A stretch of DNA of 64,000 bases from contig JBJOPS010000031.1 in assembly GCA_046050465.1 (NCBI GenBank), positions 5,790-69,789 of the forward strand, in the 5' to 3' direction. A program made the translations under genes and the position numbers. The stretch is from Egaibacter sp046050465 (GTDB taxonomy: Bacteria > Pseudomonadota > Gammaproteobacteria > Burkholderiales > Burkholderiaceae_C). Below are positions 6,959 through 15,434 of this stretch, piece by piece; position 1 is the first letter of the stretch, and every line of letters begins with the position of its first letter. The notes under the pieces were generated by a model. That model searched no databases and was not told the DNA's origin. It saw nothing but the letters and a program-made list of their open reading frames with translations.

Positions 6959-8635
6959 TTACTGGCGAAATTTATTGGTTATAGGATAGCGCCAATCCTT
7001 GCCGAAACTGCGGTGGGTTACCCGAATGCCGATGGGCGCCTGCCGACGCTTGTATTCGTTGATCTTGATCAGGCGGGTCACCCGCTCCACATCGGCCCGT
7101 TCGAACCCGTCGGCCAGCAGGGAATCGATGCTTTCGTCGTTTTCCATGTAGTGCTCCAGAATCGCGTCCAGCACGTCATAAGGTGGCAGGCTGTCCTGGT
7201 CTTTCTGGTCCGGGCGCAGCTCGGCGCTGGGTGGCCGGGTGATGATGCGCTCGGGGATCGGGTTGCTGCCCGCGCCATACGGGTCATGCTGGTTGCGCCA
7301 GTTCGCCAGCCGGAACACCGTGGTTTTGGCCAGGTCCTTGATGGCGGCAAAACCCCCGGCCATGTCGCCATACAGCGTGCAATAACCGGTGGCCAGCTCA
7401 CTCTTGTTGCCGGTGGTCAGCACGATGGAGCCGAATTTGTTGGAGAGCGCCATCAGCAGCGTGCCGCGGATGCGCGCCTGGATGTTTTCCTCGGTCGTGT
7501 CTTCCTTGAGCCCCTTGAATTCACCAGCCAGCGAGGCTTTGAAGGCTTCAAACTCGGGCACGATGGAAATTTCGTCATACCGCACGCCCAGTCGGGCGGC
7601 CATCTCGCGGGCGTCAATCCAGCTGATGTCGGCCGTGTAGGGCGAGGGCATCATCACGGTGCGCACGCGGTCTTTGCCCAGCGCATCCACAGCAATGGCC
7701 AGCACCAGCGCGGAATCAATGCCGCCAGAGAGCCCCAACAGCGCACCGGGGAAGCCGTTTTTGCCCAGATAGTCGCGCACCCCCAGCACCAGTGCGTCCC
7801 ACAGGTCGGCGTCGGCTGAGCGCTCGGGTTCGATGCTAGCTACTATTTTGATAGCTGTCTGCGAACGCTCCACGAGGGCTGGAAACAGTTTTTCTTCAAA
7901 ACTCGGGGCACGGCCAGCCAGCGAACCGTCGCCATTCAACGCAAACGAGTGGCCTTCAAACACCACCTCGTCCTGCCCGCCCACCAGGTGCGCATAAACC
8001 ATCGGCAAACCGGTGGCCAGCACCCGTTCGCGCATGGTGTTTTCGCGCTCATAGCCCTTGCCCACGTGAAAAGGGGAGGCGTTGATGACAGCCAGCAGCT
8101 CGGCCCCAGCCTCCTCGGCCAGCCGCGCAGGCTCTTCGTACCAGGCGTCTTCGCAGATCAGCAGCCCCACGGACACGCGGTCGGCGCCCTCGCCGGCCTG
8201 AAACACGCAAGTGCCCTTGCCGGGCGTGAAATAACGGCGCTCGTCGAACACCTGGTAGTTGGGCAGCTCGCGCTTGGCGTAGGTTTCCAGCACGCGGCCC
8301 TCGGAAATCACGCTGGCGGCGTTGAACCGGTGCTGCACCGCCGTGCTTTTGGTGCGGTTGTCGCCCCCCGTGGGGTGGCCCACCACCACAACCATGCCTT
8401 TTAACCCTGCCAGCTCACGCACCACCGTTTTCACGGCATCATCGCAGGCAGTGATGAAGGCGGGGCGCAAAAACAGGTCTTCGGCGGCGTAACCGCAAAT
8501 GGACAGTTCGGGGGTCAGCAACAGGCGGGCACCATCGGCGTAGGCTGATCGGGCTGCATCGATGATTTTTTGCGCATTGCCGGCGAGGTCGCCCACGACA
8601 AAATTGAGCTGGGCAACACAGATTTTGAGAGTCAT
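6959..8635 (-). CDS. nadE: Glutamine-dependent NAD+ synthetase
   Basis: 558-residue two-domain enzyme for the last step of NAD synthesis. The N-terminal nitrilase-type amidase (about 1-250) shows Glu in PELSICGYAAEDL, Lys in TYAKRELPNY and Cys in LLICEDAW; it feeds ammonia to the C-terminal ATP-dependent synthetase with P-loop LSGGIDSAL. Between the domains the stretch KLFPALVERSQTAIKIVASI is encoded by a dispersed repeat (7836-7905) that has become part of the protein. The start MTLKICVAQLNFVVGD is family-typical; its ATG overlaps that of the divergent gene in a shared CATG. Confidence 0.96.
   Translation of the reverse strand: MTLKICVAQLNFVVGDLAGNAQKIIDAARSAYADGARLLLTPELSICGYAAEDLFLRPAFITACDDAVKTVVRELAGLKGMVVVVGHPTGGDNRTKSTAVQHRFNAASVISEGRVLETYAKRELPNYQVFDERRYFTPGKGTCVFQAGEGADRVSVGLLICEDAWYEEPARLAEEAGAELLAVINASPFHVGKGYERENTMRERVLATGLPMVYAHLVGGQDEVVFEGHSFALNGDGSLAGRAPSFEEKLFPALVERSQTAIKIVASIEPERSADADLWDALVLGVRDYLGKNGFPGALLGLSGGIDSALVLAIAVDALGKDRVRTVMMPSPYTADISWIDAREMAARLGVRYDEISIVPEFEAFKASLAGEFKGLKEDTTEENIQARIRGTLLMALSNKFGSIVLTTGNKSELATGYCTLYGDMAGGFAAIKDLAKTTVFRLANWRNQHDPYGAGSNPIPERIITRPPSAELRPDQKDQDSLPPYDVLDAILEHYMENDESIDSLLADGFERADVERVTRLIKINEYKRRQAPIGIRVTHRSFGKDWRYPITNKFRQ
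7836..7905 (+). repeat. Dispersed repeat, copy B, translated inside nadE
   Basis: On the plus strand it reads GCTACTATTTTGATAGCTG ... CCACGAGGGCTGG ... TTTTTCTTCAAAACTCGG, closely matching the dnaX copy in core and right end. Nothing in the reading frame is broken. It falls in the linker between the amidase and synthetase domains of NadE, a position that tolerates length change. Confidence 0.78.
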
Positions 8636-10031
8636 GAAAACACTGGATACCGTTAAGGCTGGGGGTGAGAATGATTATGTCATTCGCGTGCTGGATTCGC
8701 CGCTGGAGGTACCAGCAGCGCAGTGGAACGCGCTGCTGTGGCTGCAGCCCGATGCCAACCCCTTCATGCGCCACGAATACCTGGCCGCCCTGCACGAGAG
8801 CGGCAGTGCGACCCCCAAGACGGGCTGGACGCCGCGATTCGTCACGCTGTGGCAAAAAGGCACTACCAGTCCTGATGCTGAACTGGTCGCCGCCTGCGCC
8901 CTGTATCTGAAAGACCACTCCTACGGCGAGTACGTGTTTGACCACGCCTGGGCCAATGCCTACCACCAGCATGGCCTGGCCTATTACCCCAAGGCATTGA
9001 TTGCGCCGCCTTTCACCCCCGTGCCGGGCGCACGGCTGCTGGCGATCAACGCAGCGACCCGGCTGGCGCTGGTGAAAGCACTGGTTCAGTGGTGTGGCGA
9101 GGAGGATTTGTCGTCGCTGCACCTGTTGTTTGCCAGCGATGTGGATGTCGCCGCCTGTGAGGATGCAGGCCTGATGCTTCGCCATAACGTGCAGTTCCAC
9201 TGGAAGAATGTGGCCCCCACGCTTGTCGCTGCGCGTCCTTTGCTGCCCCCCGAGGGGGCTGAACTGGCTTGGGGCGGCCCGGCGCTGCGTTCGGCCCCCA
9301 CGCCCGGCGCTGCGCCAGGCCCGGAGCGCCCCTTCTCCAGCTTCGACGACTTCCTCATGTCGCTCAGCCAGGACAAGCGCAAGAAAATCCGGCAGGAACG
9401 GCGCAAGGTGGCGGATGCGGGCGTCACCTTCCGCTGGTCGCTGGGCAAAGACATATCGTCTGCCGACTGGGATTTCTTCTATAGCTGCTACGAACGCACC
9501 TATTACGAACACGGTAACGCGCCGTATCTGACCCGCGACTTCTTTCACCGCATGGCCGCCACCATGCCGGAGAACTGGCTGCTATTTGTTGGCGAGCGCG
9601 GCGGCGAGCCAATTGCTACAAGTTTGATAGCTATCAATACAGATATGACAAGGGCTAATGGCACTTTTGATACTAAAAAAGAGCCAAAAACCACCCTGGA
9701 GCACGTGCCCGAACCAGCGCCGCAGCGTATCGCCTACGGCCGCTATTGGGGCGCCACCGAGCGGGTCGATTGCCTGCACTTTGAAGCCTGCTACTACCAG
9801 CCGCTGCAGTGGTGCATCGAGCACGGTTTCCAGCGTTTTGAAGGCGGGGCGCAGGGCGAGCACAAAATGGCCCGCGCGCTGCTGCCCGTGCGAACCAGCA
9901 GCGCTCACTGGCTAGCTGATCCAGTTTTTACCAACGCTGTGGATCGTTTTCTGGCGCGCGAAGAGACCGACATAGTCAGTTATTTGCACGTCTTGGCACA
10001 GCACACCCCATTCAAGAAAAATCCGCTCTGA
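8634..10031 (+). CDS. FemAB-like / GNAT-fold protein (COG3146, PF04339 type)
   Basis: 465 residues. Recognisable blocks are NPFMRHEYLAALHESGSA near the N-terminus, DKRKKIRQERRKV in the middle, and the C-terminal YGRYWGATERVDCLHFEACYYQPLQWCIEHGFQRFEGGAQGEHK, typical of this uncharacterised acyltransferase-fold family. Two different dispersed repeats are translated within it, at 9222-9330 (Pro/Gly/Ala-rich) and 9611-9672, lengthening loops. The ATG at 8634 shares bases with the nadE ATG; GTG at 8688 is a possible later start. Substrate unknown; peptidoglycan- or peptide-modifying roles have been suggested for the family. Confidence 0.85.
   Translation: MKTLDTVKAGGENDYVIRVLDSPLEVPAAQWNALLWLQPDANPFMRHEYLAALHESGSATPKTGWTPRFVTLWQKGTTSPDAELVAACALYLKDHSYGEYVFDHAWANAYHQHGLAYYPKALIAPPFTPVPGARLLAINAATRLALVKALVQWCGEEDLSSLHLLFASDVDVAACEDAGLMLRHNVQFHWKNVAPTLVAARPLLPPEGAELAWGGPALRSAPTPGAAPGPERPFSSFDDFLMSLSQDKRKKIRQERRKVADAGVTFRWSLGKDISSADWDFFYSCYERTYYEHGNAPYLTRDFFHRMAATMPENWLLFVGERGGEPIATSLIAINTDMTRANGTFDTKKEPKTTLEHVPEPAPQRIAYGRYWGATERVDCLHFEACYYQPLQWCIEHGFQRFEGGAQGEHKMARALLPVRTSSAHWLADPVFTNAVDRFLAREETDIVSYLHVLAQHTPFKKNPL
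9222..9330 (+). repeat. GC-rich palindromic repeat translated in frame
   Basis: Contains TTGCTGCCCCCCGAGGGGGC (a CCCCC/GGGGG hairpin) followed by CTTGGGGCGGCCCGGCGCTG. I recall this sequence as a frequent intergenic repeat in Comamonadaceae. Here it encodes PLLPPEGAELAWGGPALRSA and neighbouring residues, a loop with no counterpart in the recognisable family blocks. Only one copy is in this window. Confidence 0.65.
9611..9672 (+). repeat. Dispersed repeat, copy C, translated in FemAB-like gene
   Basis: Reads AATTGCTACAAGTTTGATAG, then CTATC...GATATGACAAGGGCTAATGGC. It lies between the family blocks ending GGEPIATSLIA and beginning AYGRYWGATE, which I recall as close together in relatives. The frame is kept, giving the extra segment INTDMTRANGTFDTKKEPK. 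Confidence 0.72.
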
Positions 10032-10110
10032 ACAAGCCCATGGGAGGGCAGGCCTTGAGTTCGCACGCCACAAGTGTGAAAAGGTTCACAGCTGGTTGTG
10101 CAACTAAGTC

Positions 10111-10719
10111 ATGGTTTCCGATTTTGATGCACTTGATAGCCTTGGCGTGTCACCCAACATCACCTACAGTCTGCGCATGAACTCATCCGACACCATGACA
10201 TCTACGCCTCACAATCTCTTTACCGGCCTTGATTGCACACCCGGCAAAGCATTCATTGACGTGACCACGGCACCTTTTCGGCAGTTGGCCAAAGTCACCG
10301 CAATGTTCGAGCGACATGCACGGAAAATCCGATTCAACCAATCGTTCTCATGCCCTCAATCCGGCTATGCCGTGACGCAGCCTCCCGCGTTGACTTCGCT
10401 ACGTAGACCACAGCACGAACAAAAAGTGGCGGTTGCTTGTGCCATGACGCAAAGGCAAGCCCATCAGCAAAGACTAAAGAACTCAATGAGCATCATCGAA
10501 CGAGACTATCCGCGTATCCATGCCGCTATTGAATCCCTATGGGGACAGCCGCAATGCAGCGCCTACATCCAGCGCCTGATTCTCAGTGGTGGTGATGGCA
10601 TGGGCAACCATCGTGTCGGCTTCAAGCTGGGAACAGTGGCTGCCTTGATGCTGCTTGATGAATTGCACCACACCCAATTCAGCCCTCAAGCTGCAGGGGA
10701 TGCATCTGCAAAGCCATGA
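10111..10719 (+). CDS. Hypothetical protein, tandem paralogue 1
   Basis: 202 residues, not recognised. The C-terminal half has the pattern SIIERDYPRIHAAIESLWG, CSAYIQRLILSGGDG and a final ALMLLDELHH, shared with the protein encoded just downstream (10801-11340). The N-terminal half is poorly conserved between the two and probably disordered. No signal peptide or membrane segment is evident. Several in-frame ATGs (10111, 10177, 10195) make the start uncertain. Predicted cytoplasmic alpha-helical domain of about 75 residues; function unknown. Confidence 0.7.
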   Translation: MVSDFDALDSLGVSPNITYSLRMNSSDTMTSTPHNLFTGLDCTPGKAFIDVTTAPFRQLAKVTAMFERHARKIRFNQSFSCPQSGYAVTQPPALTSLRRPQHEQKVAVACAMTQRQAHQQRLKNSMSIIERDYPRIHAAIESLWGQPQCSAYIQRLILSGGDGMGNHRVGFKLGTVAALMLLDELHHTQFSPQAAGDASAKP

Positions 10720-10800
10720 AGACGATGAAAGAAGAAGCCTGATAAACCATGCTTTATCGGTCCTTTGCTCAACCATCTAAAGCGTATCGTTTGATCAACC

Positions 10801-11340
10801 ATGACATCGATCCCCTCCAACGTTCATTGCACAGCACTGCAGACCCGTCCGGGGATATCCCGCATTGAACTGCAAGTCCAGTCCTGGCCACGGCAAATTC
10901 GTCGTCAACCGATTTCAGTCTGGACGCTGCTCAAAGATGCGCTGGGCACACGAAGCAGTGCGATCACCGAACCTGATGAGTCGTTCGTCACAACCCGGCC
11001 TGCACCTCTACTGGCCATGCAAGAGCAACAGTACGAAGTGCAAATAGACCGGCGCTCTGCCGTGCCACAGGAGCAGCAAGCCCAGCGCAAGAAGCAGCAT
11101 GCCATGCGAATCATTGGCCGGGATCTGCCGCAGATTCACACCTTGATCGGTTCTCTGTGGGGACATCAGGAATGCAGCAACTACATTCAGGGCCTGGTCA
11201 TGACCGGGGGAGACGGCAAATATTCGCGTCCACCCCGCCTGAAAATTGATGCCCTGACTGCCCTTTTGGAGCTCGATCGTTTGCACGACATGCACCTGGT
11301 TCAGCTGTGTGACGCTGCCACAGAAAGCGTTACAGGGTAG
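10801..11340 (+). CDS. Hypothetical protein, tandem paralogue 2
   Basis: 179 residues, not recognised. Its C-terminal block MRIIGRDLPQIHTLIGSLWG ... CSNYIQGLVMTGGDG ... ALLELDRLHDMHL matches the preceding gene (10111-10719) at roughly half the positions, so the pair arose by tandem duplication. The N-terminal halves differ. It ends 11 bases inside the 3' end of ppa on the opposite strand, a convergent overlap. Conserved IxxRDxPxIH, SLWG and GGDG elements suggest a small helical domain; function unknown. Confidence 0.7.
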   Translation: MTSIPSNVHCTALQTRPGISRIELQVQSWPRQIRRQPISVWTLLKDALGTRSSAITEPDESFVTTRPAPLLAMQEQQYEVQIDRRSAVPQEQQAQRKKQHAMRIIGRDLPQIHTLIGSLWGHQECSNYIQGLVMTGGDGKYSRPPRLKIDALTALLELDRLHDMHLVQLCDAATESVTG

Positions 11341-11866
11341 TCTTGTTGTAGTTGGCGATGCCGTCCATGATTTCCTTGCGGGCTGCGTCCGGACCTTCCC
11401 AGCCCAGCACCTTGACCCACTTGCCGTCTTCCAGATCCTTATAGTGCTCGAAAAAATGGGCGATGGTCTTTAGCCGCAGCGGGTTCATGTCTGCAGGCTT
11501 TTGCCACTGGGTGTACAGCGAGCACTTTTTGTCGATAGGCACGGCCAGTACCTTGCCGTCTTCGCCAGCTTCGTCTTCCATCTTCAGGATGCCGATGGCG
11601 CGGCAGGTCACCACCACACCGGGAATCAGTGGCACCGGGGTAATCACCAGCACGTCCACCGGGTCGCCGTCGCCACTGATGGTTTTGGGCACATAACCGT
11701 AGTTGGTGGGGTAATGCATGGACGTGCTCATGAAGCGGTCCACAAAAATCGCGCCGGACTCTTTATCGACCTCGTACTTCACGGGGTCGGCGTTCATCGG
11801 AATTTCAATGATCACGTTGAAGGAATCGGGCACGTTTTTACCGGGGGAGACTTTGTCTAGGGACAT
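11330..11866 (-). CDS. ppa: Inorganic pyrophosphatase, family I
   Basis: Cytoplasmic enzyme hydrolysing pyrophosphate, which pulls biosynthetic reactions forward. 178 residues starting MSLDKVSPGKNVPDSFNVII. The family I signature with metal-binding aspartates is seen in GDGDPVDVLVITP, with YPTNYGYVPKT just before it. An upstream in-frame extension (to 11923) is not family-like, so the ATG at 11866 is preferred. It stands head to head with hppA, so a soluble and a membrane pyrophosphatase share one intergenic region. Confidence 0.96.
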   Translation of the reverse strand: MSLDKVSPGKNVPDSFNVIIEIPMNADPVKYEVDKESGAIFVDRFMSTSMHYPTNYGYVPKTISGDGDPVDVLVITPVPLIPGVVVTCRAIGILKMEDEAGEDGKVLAVPIDKKCSLYTQWQKPADMNPLRLKTIAHFFEHYKDLEDGKWVKVLGWEGPDAARKEIMDGIANYNKTTL

Positions 11867-12072
11867 GGTGTTGTCTTGTGTTGTAGTTGAGGAATACTGC
11901 CAGACACGGCTGACCTGGATCAAGGATCGCTAAGTATTAACCCTGATTTTACTTACTCGCCACTTGCGTTGGCCACAAACTGATGTTTTTCACGGTACAG
12001 TCCGCCCGTTGGCCAATCTTCTCCGGGCAATTTCCGTTGTTTGGGAGTGAGGAGGAAGCAACGCAGCGGGGG

Positions 12073-12086
12073 CAACGCATGCGTTG
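12073..12086. promoter_or_regulatory. Perfect 14-bp palindrome upstream of hppA
   Basis: CAACGCATGCGTTG is a perfect inverted repeat with no loop, 36 bases before the hppA start and inside the divergent ppa-hppA region. The size and symmetry fit a dimeric repressor or activator site, but no regulator is identified. Confidence 0.4.
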
Positions 12087-12122
12087 GCTCCTACTTCGCG
12101 AAACAACATTGAGGAGATTCTC

Positions 12123-14576
12123 ATGACAGGCAACTCGGCGCTGATTCTGGCGCTTGTCTGCGGGTTCATTGCCGTGGCTTACGGCTTCTGGGCGCGCAGC
12201 TGGATTCTTTCCCAGGACGCAGGCAACGCGCGGATGCAGGAAATTGCAGCCGCCATCCAGACGGGCGCAGCCGCCTATCTGGCACGTCAATACCGCACCA
12301 TCACCATGGTGGGCGTGGTTCTGGCCGTACTCATCGGCGTCTTTCTGGACGGCCTGTCCGCCGTCGGCTTTGCGGTCGGTGCGGTGCTGTCAGGCGCCTG
12401 CGGCTTCATCGGCATGAACGTATCGGTTCGTGCCAATGTACGTACGGCACAGGCCGCCACCAAAGGCATTGGCCCCGCGCTGGACGTCGCCTTTCGCGGC
12501 GGCGCCATCACCGGCATGCTGGTGGTCGGCCTGGGTCTGCTGGGTGTAACGGCTTTTTACTGGTTTCTGGTGCCAGACGGTGCGCCCACCGCGGCCAGGC
12601 TCAACCCGCTGATCGGCTTTGCATTTGGTTCGTCACTGATCTCCATCTTTGCCCGTCTGGGCGGGGGTATCTTCACCAAGGGTGCAGACGTGGGTGCCGA
12701 CCTGGTTGGCAAGGTTGAGGCCGGTATTCCGGAAGATGACCCGCGCAACCCTGCCGTGATTGCCGACAACGTAGGCGACAACGTGGGCGACTGCGCCGGT
12801 ATGGCCGCTGACCTGTTTGAAACCTACGCAGTCACCTTGATTGCCACCATGGTGCTGGGCGCGCTGCTGGTTGGCAGTGGTGGCAGCAGCACGGTGATTT
12901 ACCCACTGGCGCTGGGTGCCGTGTCGATTGTGGCGTCCATCATCGGCTGCTTTTTCGTCAAGGCGTCGCCCGGCATGAAGAACGTGATGCCGGCCCTGTA
13001 CAAGGGTCTGGCGGTAGCCGGTGGTTTGTCGCTGATCGCCTTCTACTTCGTTACATCCTCGATGATTGCCGACAACGCCCTGGGCGGCACCGGTGCCGCG
13101 ATGAAGCTGTTCGGCGCCTGCGCCGTGGGCCTGGTTCTCACCGCCGCCCTGGTCTGGATCACCGAGTACTACACTGGCACACAATACACACCGGTGAAAC
13201 ACATCGCGCAAGCTTCCACCACCGGGCACGGCACCAACATCATTGCCGGCCTGGGGGTGTCCATGCGGTCTACCGCCTGGCCGGTGATTTTTGTGTGTAT
13301 CGCCATTTACTGCGCCTACGCATTGGCCGGCCTGTACGGCATTGCCATCGCCGCCACCTCCATGTTGAGCATGGCCGGTATCGTGGTGGCACTGGACGCC
13401 TATGGCCCCATCACCGACAACGCTGGCGGCATTGCCGAGATGTCGGAAATGCCCAAGAGCGTGCGCGACATCACCGACCCGCTGGACGCGGTAGGCAACA
13501 CCACCAAGGCCGTGACCAAGGGCTACGCCATCGGTTCCGCCGGTCTGGCGGCGCTGGTGCTGTTTGCCGACTACACCCACAAACTGGAAGCCTACGGCAA
13601 AGCCATCAGCTTCGATCTGAGCGACCCAATGGTGATCATTGGCCTGTTCATCGGCGGCCTGATTCCCTACCTGTTCGGTGCCATGGCGATGGAGGCCGTA
13701 GGCCGCGCTGCGGGCTCGGTGGTGGTGGAAGTTCGCCGCCAGTTTCGCGAGATCAAGGGCATCATGGAAGGCACCGCCAAGCCCGAATACGGCAAGGCTG
13801 TTGACATGCTGACTACTGCGGCCATCAAGGAAATGATGATTCCGTCGCTGCTGCCTGTTGTCGTGCCGATTCTGGTGGGCCTGCTGCTCGGCCCCGCTGC
13901 TTTGGGTGGCCTGCTGATGGGCACCATCGTGACCGGTTTGTTTGTGGCCATTTCCATGTGCACCGGTGGCGGCGCCTGGGACAACGCCAAGAAATACATT
14001 GAAGACGGTCACCACGGCGGCAAGGGGTCGGAAACCCACAAGGCTGCGGTCACCGGCGATACGGTGGGCGATCCTTACAAAGATACCGCTGGCCCTGCAG
14101 TGAACCCGCTGATCAAGATCATCAATATCGTGGCGCTGTTAATCGTGCCGTTGGTGATGCAGATTCATGGCGGGAAAATGGCAGCCCATGCGCCAGTGGC
14201 GGCAGCCGTGACGGCACCGGCCGCAGCTCCTGCCACTGCCTCTGTGGACGGCGCTTCGGTGAAGGTGGAAAATGGTGTCGTCAAGTTCTACTTTGCTTCA
14301 GGCAAGGCGGACCTGGCAGCCGGTGGCACGGAAGCCCTGAGCGAGATCATCAAGGCCGTGATGGGTGGCAAGAAGGCTGTGATCAGCGGCTACCACGATG
14401 CCAGTGGCGATCCCGCCATGAATGCCGAACTGGCCAAGCAGCGTGCTCTGGCCGTGCGCGATCTGCTCAAGGCATCCGGCATTGCCGAAGACAAGGTTGA
14501 ACTCAAGAAGCCGGAGCAAACCATGGCGGATGGCCCGGCCGCAGAGGCCCGTCGCGTTGAAATTACCTTGATGTAA
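12123..14576 (+). CDS. hppA: Membrane-bound proton-pumping pyrophosphatase with OmpA-like C-terminus
   Basis: 817 residues. The first ~690 are a membrane pyrophosphatase of about 16 helices coupling PPi hydrolysis to ion export; catalytic loops include EDDPRNPAVIADNVGDNVGD, ITDNAGGIAEM and GDTVGDPYKDTAGPA. The sequence GNTTKAVTKG places Lys and Thr at the positions that define potassium-independent proton pumps. After an Ala/Pro linker, the last ~100 residues form an OmpA-like domain (YFASGKADL, GYHDASGDPAMNAELAKQRA, RRVEITLM). The GAGGAGA ribosome site before the ATG at 12123 fixes the start. Confidence 0.95.
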   Translation: MTGNSALILALVCGFIAVAYGFWARSWILSQDAGNARMQEIAAAIQTGAAAYLARQYRTITMVGVVLAVLIGVFLDGLSAVGFAVGAVLSGACGFIGMNVSVRANVRTAQAATKGIGPALDVAFRGGAITGMLVVGLGLLGVTAFYWFLVPDGAPTAARLNPLIGFAFGSSLISIFARLGGGIFTKGADVGADLVGKVEAGIPEDDPRNPAVIADNVGDNVGDCAGMAADLFETYAVTLIATMVLGALLVGSGGSSTVIYPLALGAVSIVASIIGCFFVKASPGMKNVMPALYKGLAVAGGLSLIAFYFVTSSMIADNALGGTGAAMKLFGACAVGLVLTAALVWITEYYTGTQYTPVKHIAQASTTGHGTNIIAGLGVSMRSTAWPVIFVCIAIYCAYALAGLYGIAIAATSMLSMAGIVVALDAYGPITDNAGGIAEMSEMPKSVRDITDPLDAVGNTTKAVTKGYAIGSAGLAALVLFADYTHKLEAYGKAISFDLSDPMVIIGLFIGGLIPYLFGAMAMEAVGRAAGSVVVEVRRQFREIKGIMEGTAKPEYGKAVDMLTTAAIKEMMIPSLLPVVVPILVGLLLGPAALGGLLMGTIVTGLFVAISMCTGGGAWDNAKKYIEDGHHGGKGSETHKAAVTGDTVGDPYKDTAGPAVNPLIKIINIVALLIVPLVMQIHGGKMAAHAPVAAAVTAPAAAPATASVDGASVKVENGVVKFYFASGKADLAAGGTEALSEIIKAVMGGKKAVISGYHDASGDPAMNAELAKQRALAVRDLLKASGIAEDKVELKKPEQTMADGPAAEARRVEITLM

Positions 14577-14606
14577 TTCAGTCCCACCCTGCCAGCTCCA
14601 CCCTGA

Positions 14607-14633
14607 GAAAGCCCCGTTACGCGGGGCTTTTTT
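14607..14633 (+). terminator. Rho-independent terminator after hppA
   Basis: AAAGCCCCGTTACGCGGGGC followed by a run of T: an 8-9 bp GC-rich stem with a short loop and six or more T, about 30 bases after the hppA stop. Confidence 0.93.
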
Positions 14634-14811
14634 CATCGTAATGACCCATCCTCAACCCTCATGCAGATCGAGACCAAGCACCACTAGGCCACCAGTCATC
14701 TCGTCTTCGTTCGCCAGGTCAAAACCATAATTCATTGGTGCAACTTGCCCATTAACCAGTCTTGTGAGTTAATTCGGGAAGAATGTTGCTAATAAATGCT
14801 CAGGAGAAAAA

Positions 14812-15360
14812 ATGTTGAAATTTCTTGGCTTTGGACGTACCAAACCCGTCGCCGCGGCAGACTCCAGGCCGTCTGCAATGGCGAATGACACCATGCAACA
14901 CACCAGTATCCAGCGTGAGCTGGTGCGTGTGGTGCTCAAAGATACACTGCGGATCACCGGTATTCCTCCCGGAACAATTGGCTGCGAGGTCGGGGTCATG
15001 TCCCGCCAATCAGCCAGTGATGAACTGGTTGTCAACCTGATTATTTTGAAGTGGAATGAAGCAGTGCTGCGCTATGCACCCGTCATCCAGCATGAGTTGA
15101 TCAGGAATCTGGACCGTTTTGACCCTGAGGTCGATCACACTAGTTACAAATTCTCCTGGCGATTCGCGGCCGAATGCGAGTGCCCCTTCAAGAGCATGCC
15201 CGATCCAGAGTTCTGGAATACAAAGGCCGAGGCAGCTCAATTGGGGCCCGTGGCCGTTGCGCCTCCTGCGCCCACCAAGCCAAAATTCGATCTTCCTCCT
15301 TCGGATCGGGATAATATGCCCTCCGATTTTGCGCCAACCCAACCCAACCCGATGAACTAG
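14812..15360 (+). CDS. Hypothetical protein, conserved-looking
   Basis: 182 residues, function not recognised. An AGGAGA ribosome site precedes the ATG. The ordered part (about 30-125) contains QRELVRVVLKDTLRITGIPP, CEVGVMSRQ and ELVVNLIILKWNEAVLRYAP, suggesting an alpha/beta domain; the last 50 residues are proline-rich and probably unstructured. No signal peptide or membrane span is visible. It stands alone between the hppA terminator and moaA. Confidence 0.7.
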   Translation: MLKFLGFGRTKPVAAADSRPSAMANDTMQHTSIQRELVRVVLKDTLRITGIPPGTIGCEVGVMSRQSASDELVVNLIILKWNEAVLRYAPVIQHELIRNLDRFDPEVDHTSYKFSWRFAAECECPFKSMPDPEFWNTKAEAAQLGPVAVAPPAPTKPKFDLPPSDRDNMPSDFAPTQPNPMN

Positions 15361-15434
15361 AGGTCAAGTCGGCACTCGCGCCTATCCAGACAAAGCGGTG
15401 TAGGCCGCATCAATAGCGTCTGTAAATAGCACTC

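Noticed and set aside
6500..7819. 439-codon plus-strand frame over glnB and nadE
   Set aside because: Runs opposite two well-supported genes and has a composition typical of antisense frames.
12633..14039. Long open frame on the strand opposite hppA
   Set aside because: A shadow of the high-GC hppA codon pattern, rich in His/Gly/Gln, without ribosome site or recognisable domain.
14640..15434. Molybdenum cofactor riboswitch upstream of moaA
   Set aside because: The gap before moaA is only 74 bases and lacks the expected multi-stem pattern.
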